Assembly: GCA_037783545.1 (NCBI GenBank)
Contig: JBBELK010000329.1
Span: 4,788,501-4,852,500, forward strand
Length of the DNA: 64,000 bases
Reading direction: 5' to 3'
Source of the DNA: Henricia sp. BOLD:AAB3569
Taxonomy: Eukaryota; Echinodermata; Asteroidea; Spinulosida; Echinasteridae
Positions 56,801 to 62,270 of the stretch are shown here, piece after piece (positions within the stretch are counted from its first letter, which is position 1; each line of letters opens with the position of its first letter). The notes under the pieces are model-generated. The model was not told the origin of the DNA. It saw only the letters and a program-made list of their open reading frames with translations, and ran no database searches. The position numbers and the translations under genes are program-made.

Positions 56801-59460
56801 GTAAGGAAATAACCAACAAACACGTTTAAAGCGGGCCTTAGTCAGGTCTTTCTTGTCAACTTATTAAGTAATTTGTTGATTAACTGCAAATGATGTATTG
56901 GGGCTTTAAAATTTTTCAGACTATTATTAACTCACCTTTTGGGGAAACTTCACATATGTAATTAAGTTTTTTGTCACAAACTTCAGCAGCGATTTGGCCA
57001 CTGTTTCCTCGAATGAATGCACAATCTTCCAACTTGGCTGGTTCCCCGGGTGCCCATAGAGTTGACTGCCAGTCACTGGTATCGCTGCAGTCCAGCCAAC
57101 GCCACCACCCTTCCACAGCGACATCAGAGTAGCCTGATAGTAAAAGACATTTTGGACAATTTGGATGGTTAAAGGGCCCATGACATGCTAAACAACTTTT
57201 TACCTAATCTTTGCTTCAATTATGATGGATTACTTGTTCAGCAAGACATGCTATTGTTCGTTTGGATGTAAAATCAATAATGAGTGCATCACATAAGGAA
57301 GACAGAAGGGAAAAGTTAAGAAAAAACATAAGACTTCAAGTTGGACTTGTGGCAAATTGCTGCAGTTTTCTCCCCCAGTTTCGTCATGGCTTACAATAGG
57401 AAACATGTAGAACAAACAAAGTCTAGGACGTTTGAGAAAAAAGTGGAATATTTTGTGCACAGTTGAATGTGATTTTCCTGTGTCTGCCTCTTGTGACATC
57501 ATAACCTTAGTCATGAATATGCATATTTTCATTAGCATAAAAACTAAAAACCTTTGTTTTAACACCCAAAACGAGCTCCAAATATGATTTTTATGAATGT
57601 AACTGAGTATATTGGTTTTATAGCATAGATTTCATTGATAAAAATCCCAAATAAGGGGCCCTTAAACTAGCTCATAATAGACAGTTTTAGATTGTCACGT
57701 CGACTATGGTGATCAGGCACCATATCAGATGTTGTGTTTGTTACTTTGCCCAGTTGCGCTACCATGCGACACCCAGAAAAAGAGTGGGTCTATAGGGATA
57801 ACCTGAGGGAGTTAGCATCTGCTCAGTGTGTCAGAGGTCTTGTGGAAACCTAACCGAGTATACCACTGTGCCTTATACCTCAGCTGGTAGAGCATTTGCC
57901 CGGTGAGTCAGAAGTCCCAGGTTCAAATCCCGATAAAGACCTAACGATTTTTCTCTCATCCCAAGTTTGGTTGTTTCATTTCAATGGTAATTAGGCACCA
58001 TACCAGATATTGCGTTCGTTACTTTGCCTAGTTGCGCTGCCATGCAACACCGAGAGAAAAACTGGGTTCATAGGGAAAACCTGAGGGAGTATACCAACTG
58101 TGCCTTATAGCTCAGCTGGTCGAGCATCTCCCAGGAATTATGCACTTTATGCTTCTAATGTCGAACATTTAAAACATGTTCACAAATACGGGCGTCGATG
58201 TAAAGGCTCTATACAAGTATAGTGCTAGGATAACTCACCGATCCACCAATCTTGGCCTGGTGCCAATATTTCCGTTTGGCTCAAGATGTAGTTTAGTTCT
58301 TTTTGATCATTGATAATTGCAAGGTCACTTTCAACTTCCAGGCAATACGATCTGCCGTAAGCCCACCAATCTTCAGCGTCAGTCCCGTGGTTAAACCAAT
58401 AGCACGAACCGTTGGGCCCTGGCAAGTGCGATTCTGGACACAACCCTTTAAGAATAAAGAAAAGGTACTCATGCTGTGAAGAATTCGTGTATCTTAAACC
58501 TATTTGTAGAATTTATAAGATGGTTAAAGGCCCTATGTATCATATGGGTCTTTCTATAAATTAGGGGTCTAAAAGTGTGACATTTAGTGTCCCCTGTTAC
58601 ACCTGATGTGTTATTTTTTTGTACAAAAATCATTAAAATGGCTTGTAAACCATTTTGTATGAATTGTACTTTATGTACTCGCTCTTTGAGATGGAAAGTA
58701 TTTAAAGAATGTGTCCTGAATTTACAAAAACAATATGTAAAATGTAATGGGGGACACTAACATTGGACCCATAATTTATAGAAAGACCCATATGCAAGAT
58801 AAAACGTTTTACAGATTCGTTGAATAAGAGTATAGCATATCTAAGGAAGAATGTTGTTAAACTACATGTAGCCTGACGAAATTTTAGCTACTTAGATGCA
58901 TCAATGCTTCAGAAAACCTTGAAAATCTATATATGGATTTTGTGTACTTGAGTGAATGGTAAAAAAGTCCCGTGCAAGGGACCTTTTTAGAAAACCACCT
59001 TCGGTTGTCAATTTCCAACATGAAATACCAATTTTGGACGGAAATAAATTAATGTGGTATTTGTTACCATTGCTTTCAACACTTGATACAATGGGCCTTT
59101 AAAGACATATTACATGATTGGAAAACTTTTAAAAAGATCAGGAACAACAGCATCACATAACTAAAGAATAACGTTGATAAACTGCCTTGTAGGAATTTAT
59201 TTCAGCCACATAGATGCAGTAATACTTCAGAAAACCTGGAAAATCCATGCATGGTTTTTGTATTGATGAAAGGTAAAAAATTGTCTGCAGAAATTTTTTT
59301 CCTCTAACAAAACTTTGTGAATATCCGGGCACAAAGTACCTTTGAGCTTACAAATAAAATACCAATACGTACCACTTGAATTGGACGTCTGGGTTTGGGC
59401 GTTTAGAGTCTTCAAACACAACCATCCAGCAACTACGAACAAAAATAAATGTCTCGACAT
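34894..59460 (-). CDS. Single-pass membrane receptor: 4x(C-type lectin + FN3), 2 CUB, SEA-like stem, TM, tail
   Basis: Complete 26-exon model totalling 4275 nt (1424 codons plus stop), with continuous phase throughout. Exons (complement): 59373-59460, 58239-58445, 56936-57133, 56063-56215, 54185-54331, 53385-53585, 52901-53098, 52159-52311, 51213-51359, 49335-49535, 48860-49057, 48337-48489, 47416-47562, 46880-47080, 45772-45978, 45174-45326, 44212-44364, 43697-43785, 42550-42817, 41438-41603, 40745-40923, 39689-39765, 38445-38542, 37009-37314, 35852-35895, 35681-35753, 34894-34963. The list has 27 intervals because the tail is split in three; counting the signal exon as exon 1 gives 27 coding exons. 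The protein should sit in the plasma membrane with a long modular ectodomain. I recognise no named ortholog; adhesion or immune recognition is a guess from domain content. Confidence 0.92.
35028..35488. mobile_element. Fold-back element R3, copy 2
   Basis: Starts TTAAAGGTAGAATACATGAT and carries CTTCGCCC-like units with more decay (TTTGCCCC, CTTGCCCT). It lies in the last intron of the lectin gene. Confidence 0.82.
35935..36334. mobile_element. Fold-back element R3, copy 3 (shortest array)
   Basis: TTAAAGGCAGTATACATCAT to ATGTATACTATCTTTAA. Only three or four TTCGCCCC units remain, showing that the central array varies in length between copies. Confidence 0.87.
36345..36450 (-). repeat. Inverted R2 fragment plus AAT microsatellite
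   Basis: GTTTCCTCACGCTTACAAGT and CTTGGAATGAATACCAGAAA, followed by AATAATAATAATAATA. Confidence 0.85.
37009..37314 (-). CDS. Lectin receptor SEA-like C-terminal part and transmembrane helix
   Basis: 306 nt encoding ADDIKFLRSYNEGADLHIII, WVHSVTATDPTTPLDP, VLAALTSQGKFFQSKM and then the membrane helix (WAIALIAVGALLFLVLIGLV). The strands and the VLAAL ending suit a SEA domain. No GSVVV-type self-cleavage site is visible. Donor GTGAGT. Confidence 0.85.
37549..37828. mobile_element. TIR element (AAGTCGTTTGCACAACGATA ends)
   Basis: AAGTCGTTTGCACAACGATA and CCTGAATTTCAGG near 37549-37585 are inverted as TGAAATTCAGGTATCTTTGTGCAAACGACT near 37792-37822. It lies in the lectin gene intron before the TM exon. 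Confidence 0.78.
37914..38254. mobile_element. Fold-back element with CAACTG/CAGTTGC motifs
   Basis: Ends AAAGCCTAGAGTACATTGAC and (inverted) TCGATGTACGCTAGGCTTT. More than fifteen CAACTG or CAGTTG hexamers lie inside, with CATCGAC repeated. It abuts the element ending near 37828. Confidence 0.85.
38445..39765 (-). CDS. Lectin receptor SEA-like stem, N-terminal part (two exons)
   Basis: Exons 39689-39765 (LPLPTPVYETADSVVFIVLN) and 38445-38542 (FTAINKVLLANAIADLLSNT, then ASQQQIRQQRAYK). A strand followed by a helix rich in A/L/N before the membrane resembles the first half of a SEA domain. The intron between them holds the 13-unit tRNA-like array. Confidence 0.75.
38585..39600 (-). repeat. 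Tandem array of 13 tRNA-like units, period 77-80 bp
   Basis: Unit anchors (gagctatg or variants) start at 38623, 38702, 38781, 38859, 38938, 39015, 39093, 39173, 39251, 39328, 39407, 39485 and 39562. On the minus strand each reads GCCTCATAGCTCAGCTGGTA and then GAGCATCTGCCCGGTGTGTC. The first half is a tRNA D-arm with perfect pol III A box (TAGCTCAGCTGG). The B-box half is replaced by GGGGAAACCTGAGGGAGTAT. It occupies the intron between the two SEA N-part exons. Confidence 0.95.
39843..40690. repeat. Dispersed repeat R7 copies, partly inverted
   Basis: GTGTGATTGAGGATGTGTAT, GAAAAACTGTGTTCATGCTT and GGGAGTCAGGGGCTTAGTTT occur here, with the last motif duplicated near 40528 and 40625. The central 40360-40500 has CTAGTCAGAC-type inverted motifs. 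Boundaries are approximate. Confidence 0.6.
40745..41603 (-). CDS. Lectin receptor CUB2 (two exons)
   Basis: Exons 41438-41603 and 40745-40923. TSDCSRIF, TGTFSSPNYPDPYPNNARCV, WKIKL, then QDFVIVSSG and MWLRFMSDKTVARQGFMATF. The first CUB disulfide pair (DC..ARC) is present and the second pair is absent. Confidence 0.92.
41093..41215 (+). mobile_element. tRNA-derived SINE, truncated copy (T-arm and tail)
   Basis: TTGTGGGTTCGAGTCCCACC followed by CGAGCATGCTGTGAGTTTTT and a tail resembling the copies at 44036 and 63043. The A-box half is missing. Confidence 0.75.
41669..42018 (+). mobile_element. MITE R1 copy abutting an R3 element
   Basis: TTTTAAAAGAGCTTGTTCAG to GATCTGGACATACTTTAAAG. Its last TTAA is also the first TTAA of the R3 copy at 42015. 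Confidence 0.85.
42015..42524. mobile_element. Fold-back element R3, copy 4
   Basis: TTAAAGTTAGAACACATCAT to CAATCATGTGTTCTGCCTTTAA with an array of TTCGCCC, TTCGGCCC and TTCGTCC units. It ends 26 bp before the donor of CUB1's second exon. Confidence 0.87.
42550..43785 (-). CDS. Lectin receptor CUB1 (two exons, no cysteines)
   Basis: Exons 43697-43785 and 42550-42817. IGTITSPGYPAGYENNL, then ITWTITVTKPGRVQLTITSL, GDYLAIGSG and WLRLITDATNVASGFSVSF follow the CUB pattern (TSPGYP, W-I, D-L-I, F-S-D, GF). None of the usual four cysteines is present; the CxW position reads DITW. Confidence 0.88.
42850..43581 (-). mobile_element. MITE R1 copy split by an R3 element
   Basis: R1 sequence runs to TGCAGTGCATTGA at 42940 and resumes at ACCAACATTTTCGCTTCCAT at 43442. 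Between them is an R3 copy with TTAA at 42941-42944 and 43438-43441. Confidence 0.9.
42941..43441. mobile_element. Fold-back element R3, copy 5, nested in R1
   Basis: Closest in sequence to copy 1 at 3212-3737, including GCCTGTGCACGAAGTGGTTT. The TTAA target duplication is visible against the R1 consensus (TGATTACACCAACC). Confidence 0.92.
44036..44165 (+). mobile_element. tRNA-derived SINE, truncated copy
   Basis: GGTCATGGGTTCGAGTCCCA, CCCGAACACGC and a tail with GTTTTTCTCGTAGTGTCTTA and TACAGTGCTAATCAAGTTAC, matching 63100-63200. Confidence 0.8.
44212..45326 (-). CDS. Lectin receptor FN3-4 (two exons, divergent)
   Basis: Exons 45174-45326 and 44212-44364. It encodes NVRALSQAPDRFDVMWDVSP, NCEVFGYDVFYS, then MVTVYGGDSRDVLIRVPTVT and RVGPARVTVSP. 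It is the last FN3 before the CUB domains and keeps the single Cys seen in the others. Confidence 0.9.
44410..44653 (-). mobile_element. MITE R1 copy truncated by an R4 insertion
   Basis: AAGGAGCGTGTCCAGATCAC to TTTGGAGATTGC, where R4 sequence begins. The missing R1 end was not found on the far side. Confidence 0.82.
44654..45115. mobile_element. Fold-back element R4, copy 2
   Basis: TTCAAACGTCACGCTTATGC at the left and many TTCAAACGT(C/T)G motifs inside. It carries the same CGCGCTGCGAGCATG segment as copies 1 and 3. The GGCCCGC terminus is lost at the left. Confidence 0.82.
45432..45716 (+). repeat. tRNA-like units, four copies in plus orientation
   Basis: CATAGCTCAGCTGATATAGC, TATAGCTCAGCTGGTAGAGC, CACAGCTCAGCTAGTAGAGC and a last partial unit, each followed by GTGTCAGAGG and GGGAGTATACCACTGTGCCT. 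It ends 55 bp before the CTLD4 second-exon donor. Confidence 0.92.
45772..47080 (-). CDS. Lectin receptor CTLD4 (two exons, most divergent)
   Basis: Exons 46880-47080 and 45772-45978. CPPGYEEGPTARSCYAF and DDGDLAIINDDVELQYV in the first half; VEGVWQWVDCKPTTDW, PEDCGYLTE, AICNEKKYILCE in the second. The long loop lacks GEP as well as WND, so Ca-dependent sugar binding is unlikely. Confidence 0.93.
46365..46590. repeat. Hairpin made of two R1 halves head to head
   Basis: CTTCCTCAAAATACGCGGAA at 46368 is inverted at about 46562-46581, and the intervening TGATGTGGAAGCAAAAAGGT also pairs. R1 fragments continue left (46020-46180). It lies between the two CTLD4 exons. Confidence 0.85.
46660..46795 (-). 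mobile_element. tRNA-Asn SINE, truncated copy
   Basis: AATGTCCAAGAGTTTCGGAA, GGTGCAGTGAAAAACAACTT and ACTGGGATTCGAACGGCGGA, CTTCTGCTTAATGTGCAGAC; the sequence then stops, so the 5' tRNA half is missing. Confidence 0.8.
47091..47398 (+). mobile_element. MITE R6 filling the intron between FN3-3 and CTLD4
   Basis: TTAAAGACAAATTCATGATT to ATTGGGGCTTTAA, TTAA at both edges. It makes up 308 of the 335 bp of intron 47081-47415. The equivalent introns of the duplicated units carry tRNA-like arrays instead. Confidence 0.88.
47416..48489 (-). CDS. Lectin receptor FN3-3 (two exons)
   Basis: Exons 48337-48489 and 47416-47562. It encodes NVMAVAQSSSSVEVSWEVPQ, YACEIFGYRVHYYAALDE, then LTVYGGNVSSLILTELDVET. 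Confidence 0.93.
48860..49535 (-). CDS. Lectin receptor CTLD3 (two exons)
   Basis: Exons 49335-49535 and 48860-49057. Same motifs as CTLD2, including the extra Cys in WVDCSDTSDW. The introns around it are also close to those of CTLD2, as expected from recent tandem duplication. Confidence 0.94.
49620..50080 (-). repeat. tRNA-like units, about six copies
   Basis: Plus-strand GATGCTCTACCAGCTGAGCT and ATGAGGCACAGTGGTATACA repeated. Some units have CCACCATCTGAGCTATGAGG. The last unit breaks at TGCTCTACC where another element is inserted. Confidence 0.93.
50078..51162. mobile_element. Element inserted into a tRNA-like unit (GAGCGGATCCAG ends), containing another MITE
   Basis: AGAGCGGATCCAGGATTTT at the left and CCCTGGATCCTCCCCTG at the right. 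CTACC is repeated at both junctions. The equivalent site at 54130-54150 in the paralogous intron is uninterrupted. The core is taken up by a TTAA element (50243-51055). Confidence 0.85.
50243..51055. mobile_element. TTAA-flanked element, 813 bp (AAAGGAACACACCGGC ends)
   Basis: TTAAAGGAACACACCGGCTT and inverted GGCCGGTGTGTACCTTTAA. No transposase frame is present. The middle contains CGTGACTTTTCGGAACC and its inverse (50395-50440). Confidence 0.9.
51213..52311 (-). CDS. Lectin receptor FN3-2 (two exons)
   Basis: Exons 52159-52311 and 51213-51359, phase 1 at every edge. Nearly identical to FN3-3 (47416-48489), with substitutions such as VAL versus VAQ and LTGLD versus LTELD. Confidence 0.93.
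52532..52871 (+). mobile_element. MITE R1 copy inside segmental copy 2
   Basis: CCTTAAAGGAGCGGGTTAGA to TGTGATCTGGACACGCTTA. It ends about 30 bp from the donor of the CTLD2 second exon. Confidence 0.87.
52901..53585 (-). CDS. Lectin receptor CTLD2 (two exons)
   Basis: Exons 53385-53585 and 52901-53098. CPPYYEEGPTARSCYAF, ICASADDGDLAIINDDAELQ and QTWWIG in the first half; WWRWVDCSDTSDW, GEPAKLEDC, EVC and FICE in the second. It is nearly identical to CTLD3. Confidence 0.94.
53670..54180 (-). repeat. tRNA-like units, about seven copies
   Basis: Same unit as at 38585-39600. The last unit (54118-54165) ends about 20 bp from the FN3-1 second-exon donor at 54184. It represents the empty site for the element at 50078-51162. 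Confidence 0.93.
54185..56215 (-). CDS. Lectin receptor FN3-1 (two exons)
   Basis: Exons 56063-56215 and 54185-54331. It encodes NVAAVALSSSSVEVSWEVSQ, YACEIFGYRVHYY, then LTIYGGNVSSVILTGLDVET and VGPVLVTTPWG. The Trp, Tyr and Leu pattern is that of a fibronectin type III domain. There is one Cys (YACEIFGY). Confidence 0.92.
54705..55305. mobile_element. Fold-back element with CACGAAGTGACGTATCCG ends
   Basis: TTCACCACGAAGTGACGTAT near 54712 is inverted near 55285-55305 (ATACGTCACTTCGTGGTG). The inside repeats CACGAAGTGGCG and holds a perfect 48-bp palindrome at 54929-54976. Confidence 0.85.
54929..54976. repeat. Perfect 48-bp palindrome
   Basis: GCTTTTTCACGAAGTGGCGT then ATCG is followed directly by its exact reverse complement (CGATACGCC...AAAAAGC), with no spacer. 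The centre lies between 54952 and 54953. Confidence 0.97.
55461..55881 (+). mobile_element. Inverted-repeat element with conserved ATG and splice donor, copy 2
   Basis: It matches 17136-17530 in the opposite orientation. ACAGCCATGGCGCAACAACA starts at 55719, encodes MAQQHKARLSNK and reaches AAG|GTAAGTGC at about 55760. Flanked by AAAGCAATCAATAGACC. Confidence 0.75.
55883..56028. mobile_element. MITE of the TAGACC family, element 3 (146 bp)
   Basis: TAGACCGTATCGAATAGCCG and CGGCTATTCGATACGGTCTA are perfect inverted repeats, extended by CCATTT(C/T)GTGGGG. Inserted directly next to copy 2 of the MAQ-frame element. Confidence 0.93.
56216..56912 (+). mobile_element. MITE R6 copy split by R4
   Basis: GATAGAGTGTATGATTGGTA to ATTGGGGCTTTAAA, with R4 copy 3 (56523-56840) between CACTTT and TCAGGTCTTT. 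Its left terminus forms the acceptor context of the FN3-1 first exon. Confidence 0.82.
56523..56840. mobile_element. Fold-back element R4, copy 3 (shortened)
   Basis: TAGGCCCGCTTCAAACGTCG and AACACGTTTAAAGCGGGCCTTA. It lacks the right-hand third present in copy 1. Confidence 0.88.
56936..58445 (-). CDS. Lectin receptor CTLD1 (two exons)
   Basis: Exons 58239-58445 and 56936-57133. The first half has LCPESHLPGPNGSCYWF, SDLAIINDQKELNYIL and the WWIG motif. The second half has VEGWWRWLDCSDTSDW, GEPAKLEDC, AAEVC and YICE. It is a long-form C-type lectin fold. Canonical Ca-site residues (EPN/QPD and WND) are missing. The VDG position carries Cys. Confidence 0.94.
57169..57665. mobile_element. TTAA-flanked MITE (AAAGGGCCC ends)
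   Basis: TTAAAGGGCCCATGACATGC and inverted AAATAAGGGGCCCTTAA. No coding capacity. Intron between the two CTLD1 exons. Confidence 0.85.
57775..57960 (+). repeat. tRNA-like unit retaining a B box
   Basis: At 57868-57940, GTGCCTTATACCTCAGCTGG, TAGAGCATTTGCCCGGTGAG and CCCAGGTTCAAATCCCGATA give A-box-like and consensus B-box (GGTTCAAATCC) elements at tRNA spacing. It is preceded by a partial unit (57815-57845). This looks closest to the ancestral form of the arrays. Confidence 0.85.
58015..58130 (+). repeat. tRNA-like unit, single partial copy
   Basis: CTGAGGGAGTATACCAACTG, TGCCTTATAGCTCAGCTGGT, CGAGCATCTCCCAGG. The flank GTTACTTTGCCTAGTTGCGC repeats sequence at 57735-57760, so about 280 bp is itself duplicated. 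Confidence 0.85.
58524..59102 (+). mobile_element. MITE R6 copy split by a TATGGGTC element
   Basis: TTAAAGGCCCTATGTATC at the left and ATACAATGGGCCTTTAA at the right. The inner element occupies 58541-58794. Confidence 0.8.
58541..58794. mobile_element. MITE of the TATGGGTC family (254 bp)
   Basis: CATATGGGTCTTTCTATAAA and inverted TTTATAGAAAGACCCATATG. GTGTGACATTTAGTGTCCCC inside matches the family at 9014, 31921 and 32639. Confidence 0.92.
59099..59350 (+). mobile_element. MITE R6, truncated copy
   Basis: TTAAAGACATATTACATGAT with GGAAAACTTTTAAAAAGATC. It shares its TTAA with the preceding R6 copy. It ends close to the signal-peptide exon donor at 59372. Confidence 0.8.
59373..59460 (-). 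CDS. Lectin receptor exon 1: signal peptide
   Basis: MSRHLFLFVVAGWLCLKTLN is a typical signal peptide: basic n-region, hydrophobic core, likely cleavage near NAQ. It is followed by QTQTSNSS. The donor is GTACGT and the exon leaves in phase 1. The ATG is the first in frame after stops upstream. The 5'UTR extent is unknown. Confidence 0.9.
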
Positions 59461-61020
59461 TGTTAATACTTCTTCGACTTGTACACTTTAGCGTAGATTT
59501 GTTCAAAATTAAATGAACGGCAGTTTTTTCGTGTTTTTTTTACTCTAAAGCAAAAATATCATCAATCAGGTACAGATATACAGTACACACAATGAAGTTT
59601 TTGAACTTTGAAATATGGATACCAATATAAAATCGTATCCGCCCACGGGGTATTTATTTTTAAAAACGGCAGTTAGAATGAGATCTGAACTGATAACAAA
59701 GTCCATCGAATAAACTTGATTGAGTTTTGACGGCTTTGGTGCTTGAACTTTGATTTAGCTATTGAAATAGGGAAAAACGGAAGAGAAAAGGAAAGAAAAC
59801 AAAACAAAAAAAGTTAGTTAGGATAATTACAGGAAAGACCAGAAAAAAATTCCATACACGTTCGCCAGTTGAGACTTCATGCACTAACTTCTATATGGCA
59901 TAAAAATCCTAAGTGTTTTCAAAAAAAAATTTGAACTTTTCTCACTTTTAAAATCATGTTTTCTCACAAAATTTAAACTTTCTGTTGCATTATCATGTCA
60001 TATTACTAAAGGAAATAAAAATAACAATTATTGATAGGCTGAGAAAAGTTTATCGTTAATTAAAAGCAGAGGCTCGTCAGCAATGCGCACGCCAAATTCG
60101 TGCCACGAAATACGCAGCTCCATGCCTTTGCTATGGAGCTGCGTACTTCGTCACTTCGCTGCATTGAAAACATCTTTTTTCCCGTCAAAACACCGTAAAA
60201 TGGATGAAATAGGCAACATACAGGTATGTTCAAATATATATATGAGTGCATTATCTACAAATAGTGTACTTTGCAGGCCATAAAGACGGGCAAAGTGTTG
60301 TAAATGCATCACAGAGTATATTGTGCGACATGGTTGTGCGTTGCGTACGGTAAATACAGATTAGTATAAATCCTTATTTTCCTCCTCAAAATGCCAGCGA
60401 ATATTGTGCAGTTGTTGGTTGCAGTGTAAAGGCAGAATAAGGAGGTATAAATTTCCATGGGTGGAAAGAATTGGGAAGTTGATCATAACTTCAGACCTTT
60501 AATTGTGTGCAATTCCTCACAAAATCTTAAATTTTTCCCACTCGAAATTTGGTTTTTTCCCATCAAATCTGCACATTCCAATGCTAGATGAGTCATTTTA
60601 AAGAAAAATATTTCTTATCAACTTCCCAACTATTGCCCACTTCCCATTTTTGTTGTTATTTAAGTCATTATAAGGAGAATAGTGGCGACCAGTGACTCAT
60701 GAAGCAAAGTGCAGATTTGATGGATAATTGTTTAGTGAGAAAAAATTAAGATTATTTGAGGAAACACTTACACAATTTTCAGTCTGTCTCATATCTTTTG
60801 CACACGAGGTCTGAAGCCATGATCAACCTCTCAATTTCTTCCAGAGATTTTTGTCCCCTAACTTTTGTCACACAAAAAGTTACAATCCCCAAAATAATCT
60901 TCTAATAGGTGGGGTGGCCTGGATCGGAAACATTTGATAGTACATGTAGGCCTAGGTGCATAATAATTTTCCTGTGCATTATTTATATTTGTATGTTAAT
61001 TTTCGGAATAATTACTTGTT
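59461..61020. other. Upstream flank of the lectin gene
   Basis: The promoter and 5'UTR should lie in the first few hundred bases. I see no GC box or clear TATA. CAAATTCGTGCCACGAAATACGCAGCTCCATG and CATGGAGCTGCGTACTTCGTCACTTCG-like inverted motifs occur near 60090-60165. No recognisable exon. Confidence 0.4.
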
Positions 61021-61021
61021 C

Positions 61022-61757
61022 ATTTCATTCATTATTTAAAGAGAGAGACCAGATCACATTTTGGTATTTTTTTAGTTTATGTCCCAACTCGAATTTAAGG
61101 AAAATAATTATTGGAATCGATAGCTTGGACGATTTTGGAATACCTTTTCCATTGGCATTTCCGTCGCAAATGTTGCGTTTCCATGAAAATTCTGTGTTTT
61201 TGTCACGCCCGCCGCCATACAAGTGTGTGAAACTGCTGCCGGGCGAGCAGTGCGTGATGATCCGTTTGGTTTCTGGCCGGCCGCTTTGCGTGCAATCATA
61301 TGCAATATTTTTTCCGTGATTTTTCTCTAAAACTAAGCCTTTGCGACCGAAATGTATGTAAGTATTCTAAAATCGTCCAACTCCAAGCTATCGATTCCAA
61401 TAATTATTTTCCTTAAATTCGAGTTGGGACATAAACTAACAAAATACCCACATTTTTCCCATGGGTGTTAAGATTTTGATGCCATATTTTGTCATTTTTT
61501 CTCATGACCATTCTGAAATTTCGTGATATCATTCCATATATTTTTAAGGATATCACAAAAAACCACCAATATTTTGTAAACTAATTTATCTGGTTCATGG
61601 CAGTGCAGTAATTACACCAACCTTTTTGCTTTCACATCCAAACTCGAAATTGCAAATATCCTGTTTTCTTCTCATAGTAATTGGGGAGATATTTGATATA
61701 ATTTATTAATTAAAATGAAATCAATTTCTGGAAAAAAATTGGAACACGCTCCTTTAA
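61022..61757 (-). mobile_element. MITE R1 copy split by an inverted-repeat element
   Basis: CCAGATCACATTTT at 61029 and CCACATTTTTCCCATGGGTG at 61449 are consecutive in other R1 copies. It ends AACACGCTCCTTTAA at 61757. Confidence 0.87.
61043..61448. mobile_element. MITE with long inverted repeats nested in R1
   Basis: GTATTTTTTTAGTTTATGTC, CCAACTCGAATTTAAGGAAA and onward to about 61142 are inverted at 61365-61448 (arms about 80 bp, a few mismatches). The chance 136-residue frame here spans both arms. Confidence 0.92.
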
Positions 61758-61881
61758 TCAAGAACAGACTCGGGATGATTCTGAGAACTTTCTCTTTTAA
61801 TCCGTCACAGCAGTCAACTGCGTCGAGTGAACAGAAAGCAGATTCCACCTCGATTGAGGATTGTCTATCACTTGCCATCAA

Positions 61882-62247
61882 TAGACCTGAAACGTAATGA
61901 CGTCACGCAATGTTTACCGCGGTGCATTATGGGTGAAAAGTAGGACGAAATCTCTGTATCTCTAGTTTGCGTGCGTTGCATGCATAGCGCCTAGCGTATT
62001 ATGCACGTAACTTTGTGAACTTTACTAACCGCTTCGCTGGCAAAAAAAACCTGTCAAAAACAAAGATCGTAATTTTCTAAAATGGTTCGTGTCAACCTAA
62101 TACTTGTGCCTGCGTGAGTTAACATGGTTAAGCCCACGTACGATGCCGCCGGAACTATGGTTTTGGCAAAAGGCGGCGAAAAGAGATACACTTCACCCAT
62201 AATGCACCGCGGTAAACACTGCGTGACGTCATTATGTCATAAGTCTA
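61882..62247. mobile_element. MITE of the TAGACC family, element 4 (58-bp arms)
   Basis: TAGACCTGAAACGTAATGAC, GTCACGCAATGTTTACCGCG, GTGCATTATGGGTGAA at the left are inverted at 62190-62247 with few mismatches. Confidence 0.92.
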
Positions 62248-62270
62248 TTGCCCTCCAGCTCCCTACCAGA

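Noticed and set aside
60909-61319. 136-residue plus-strand ORF with a hydrophobic stretch
   Set aside because: It crosses R1 sequence and both arms of a MITE; no similarity or splice signals.
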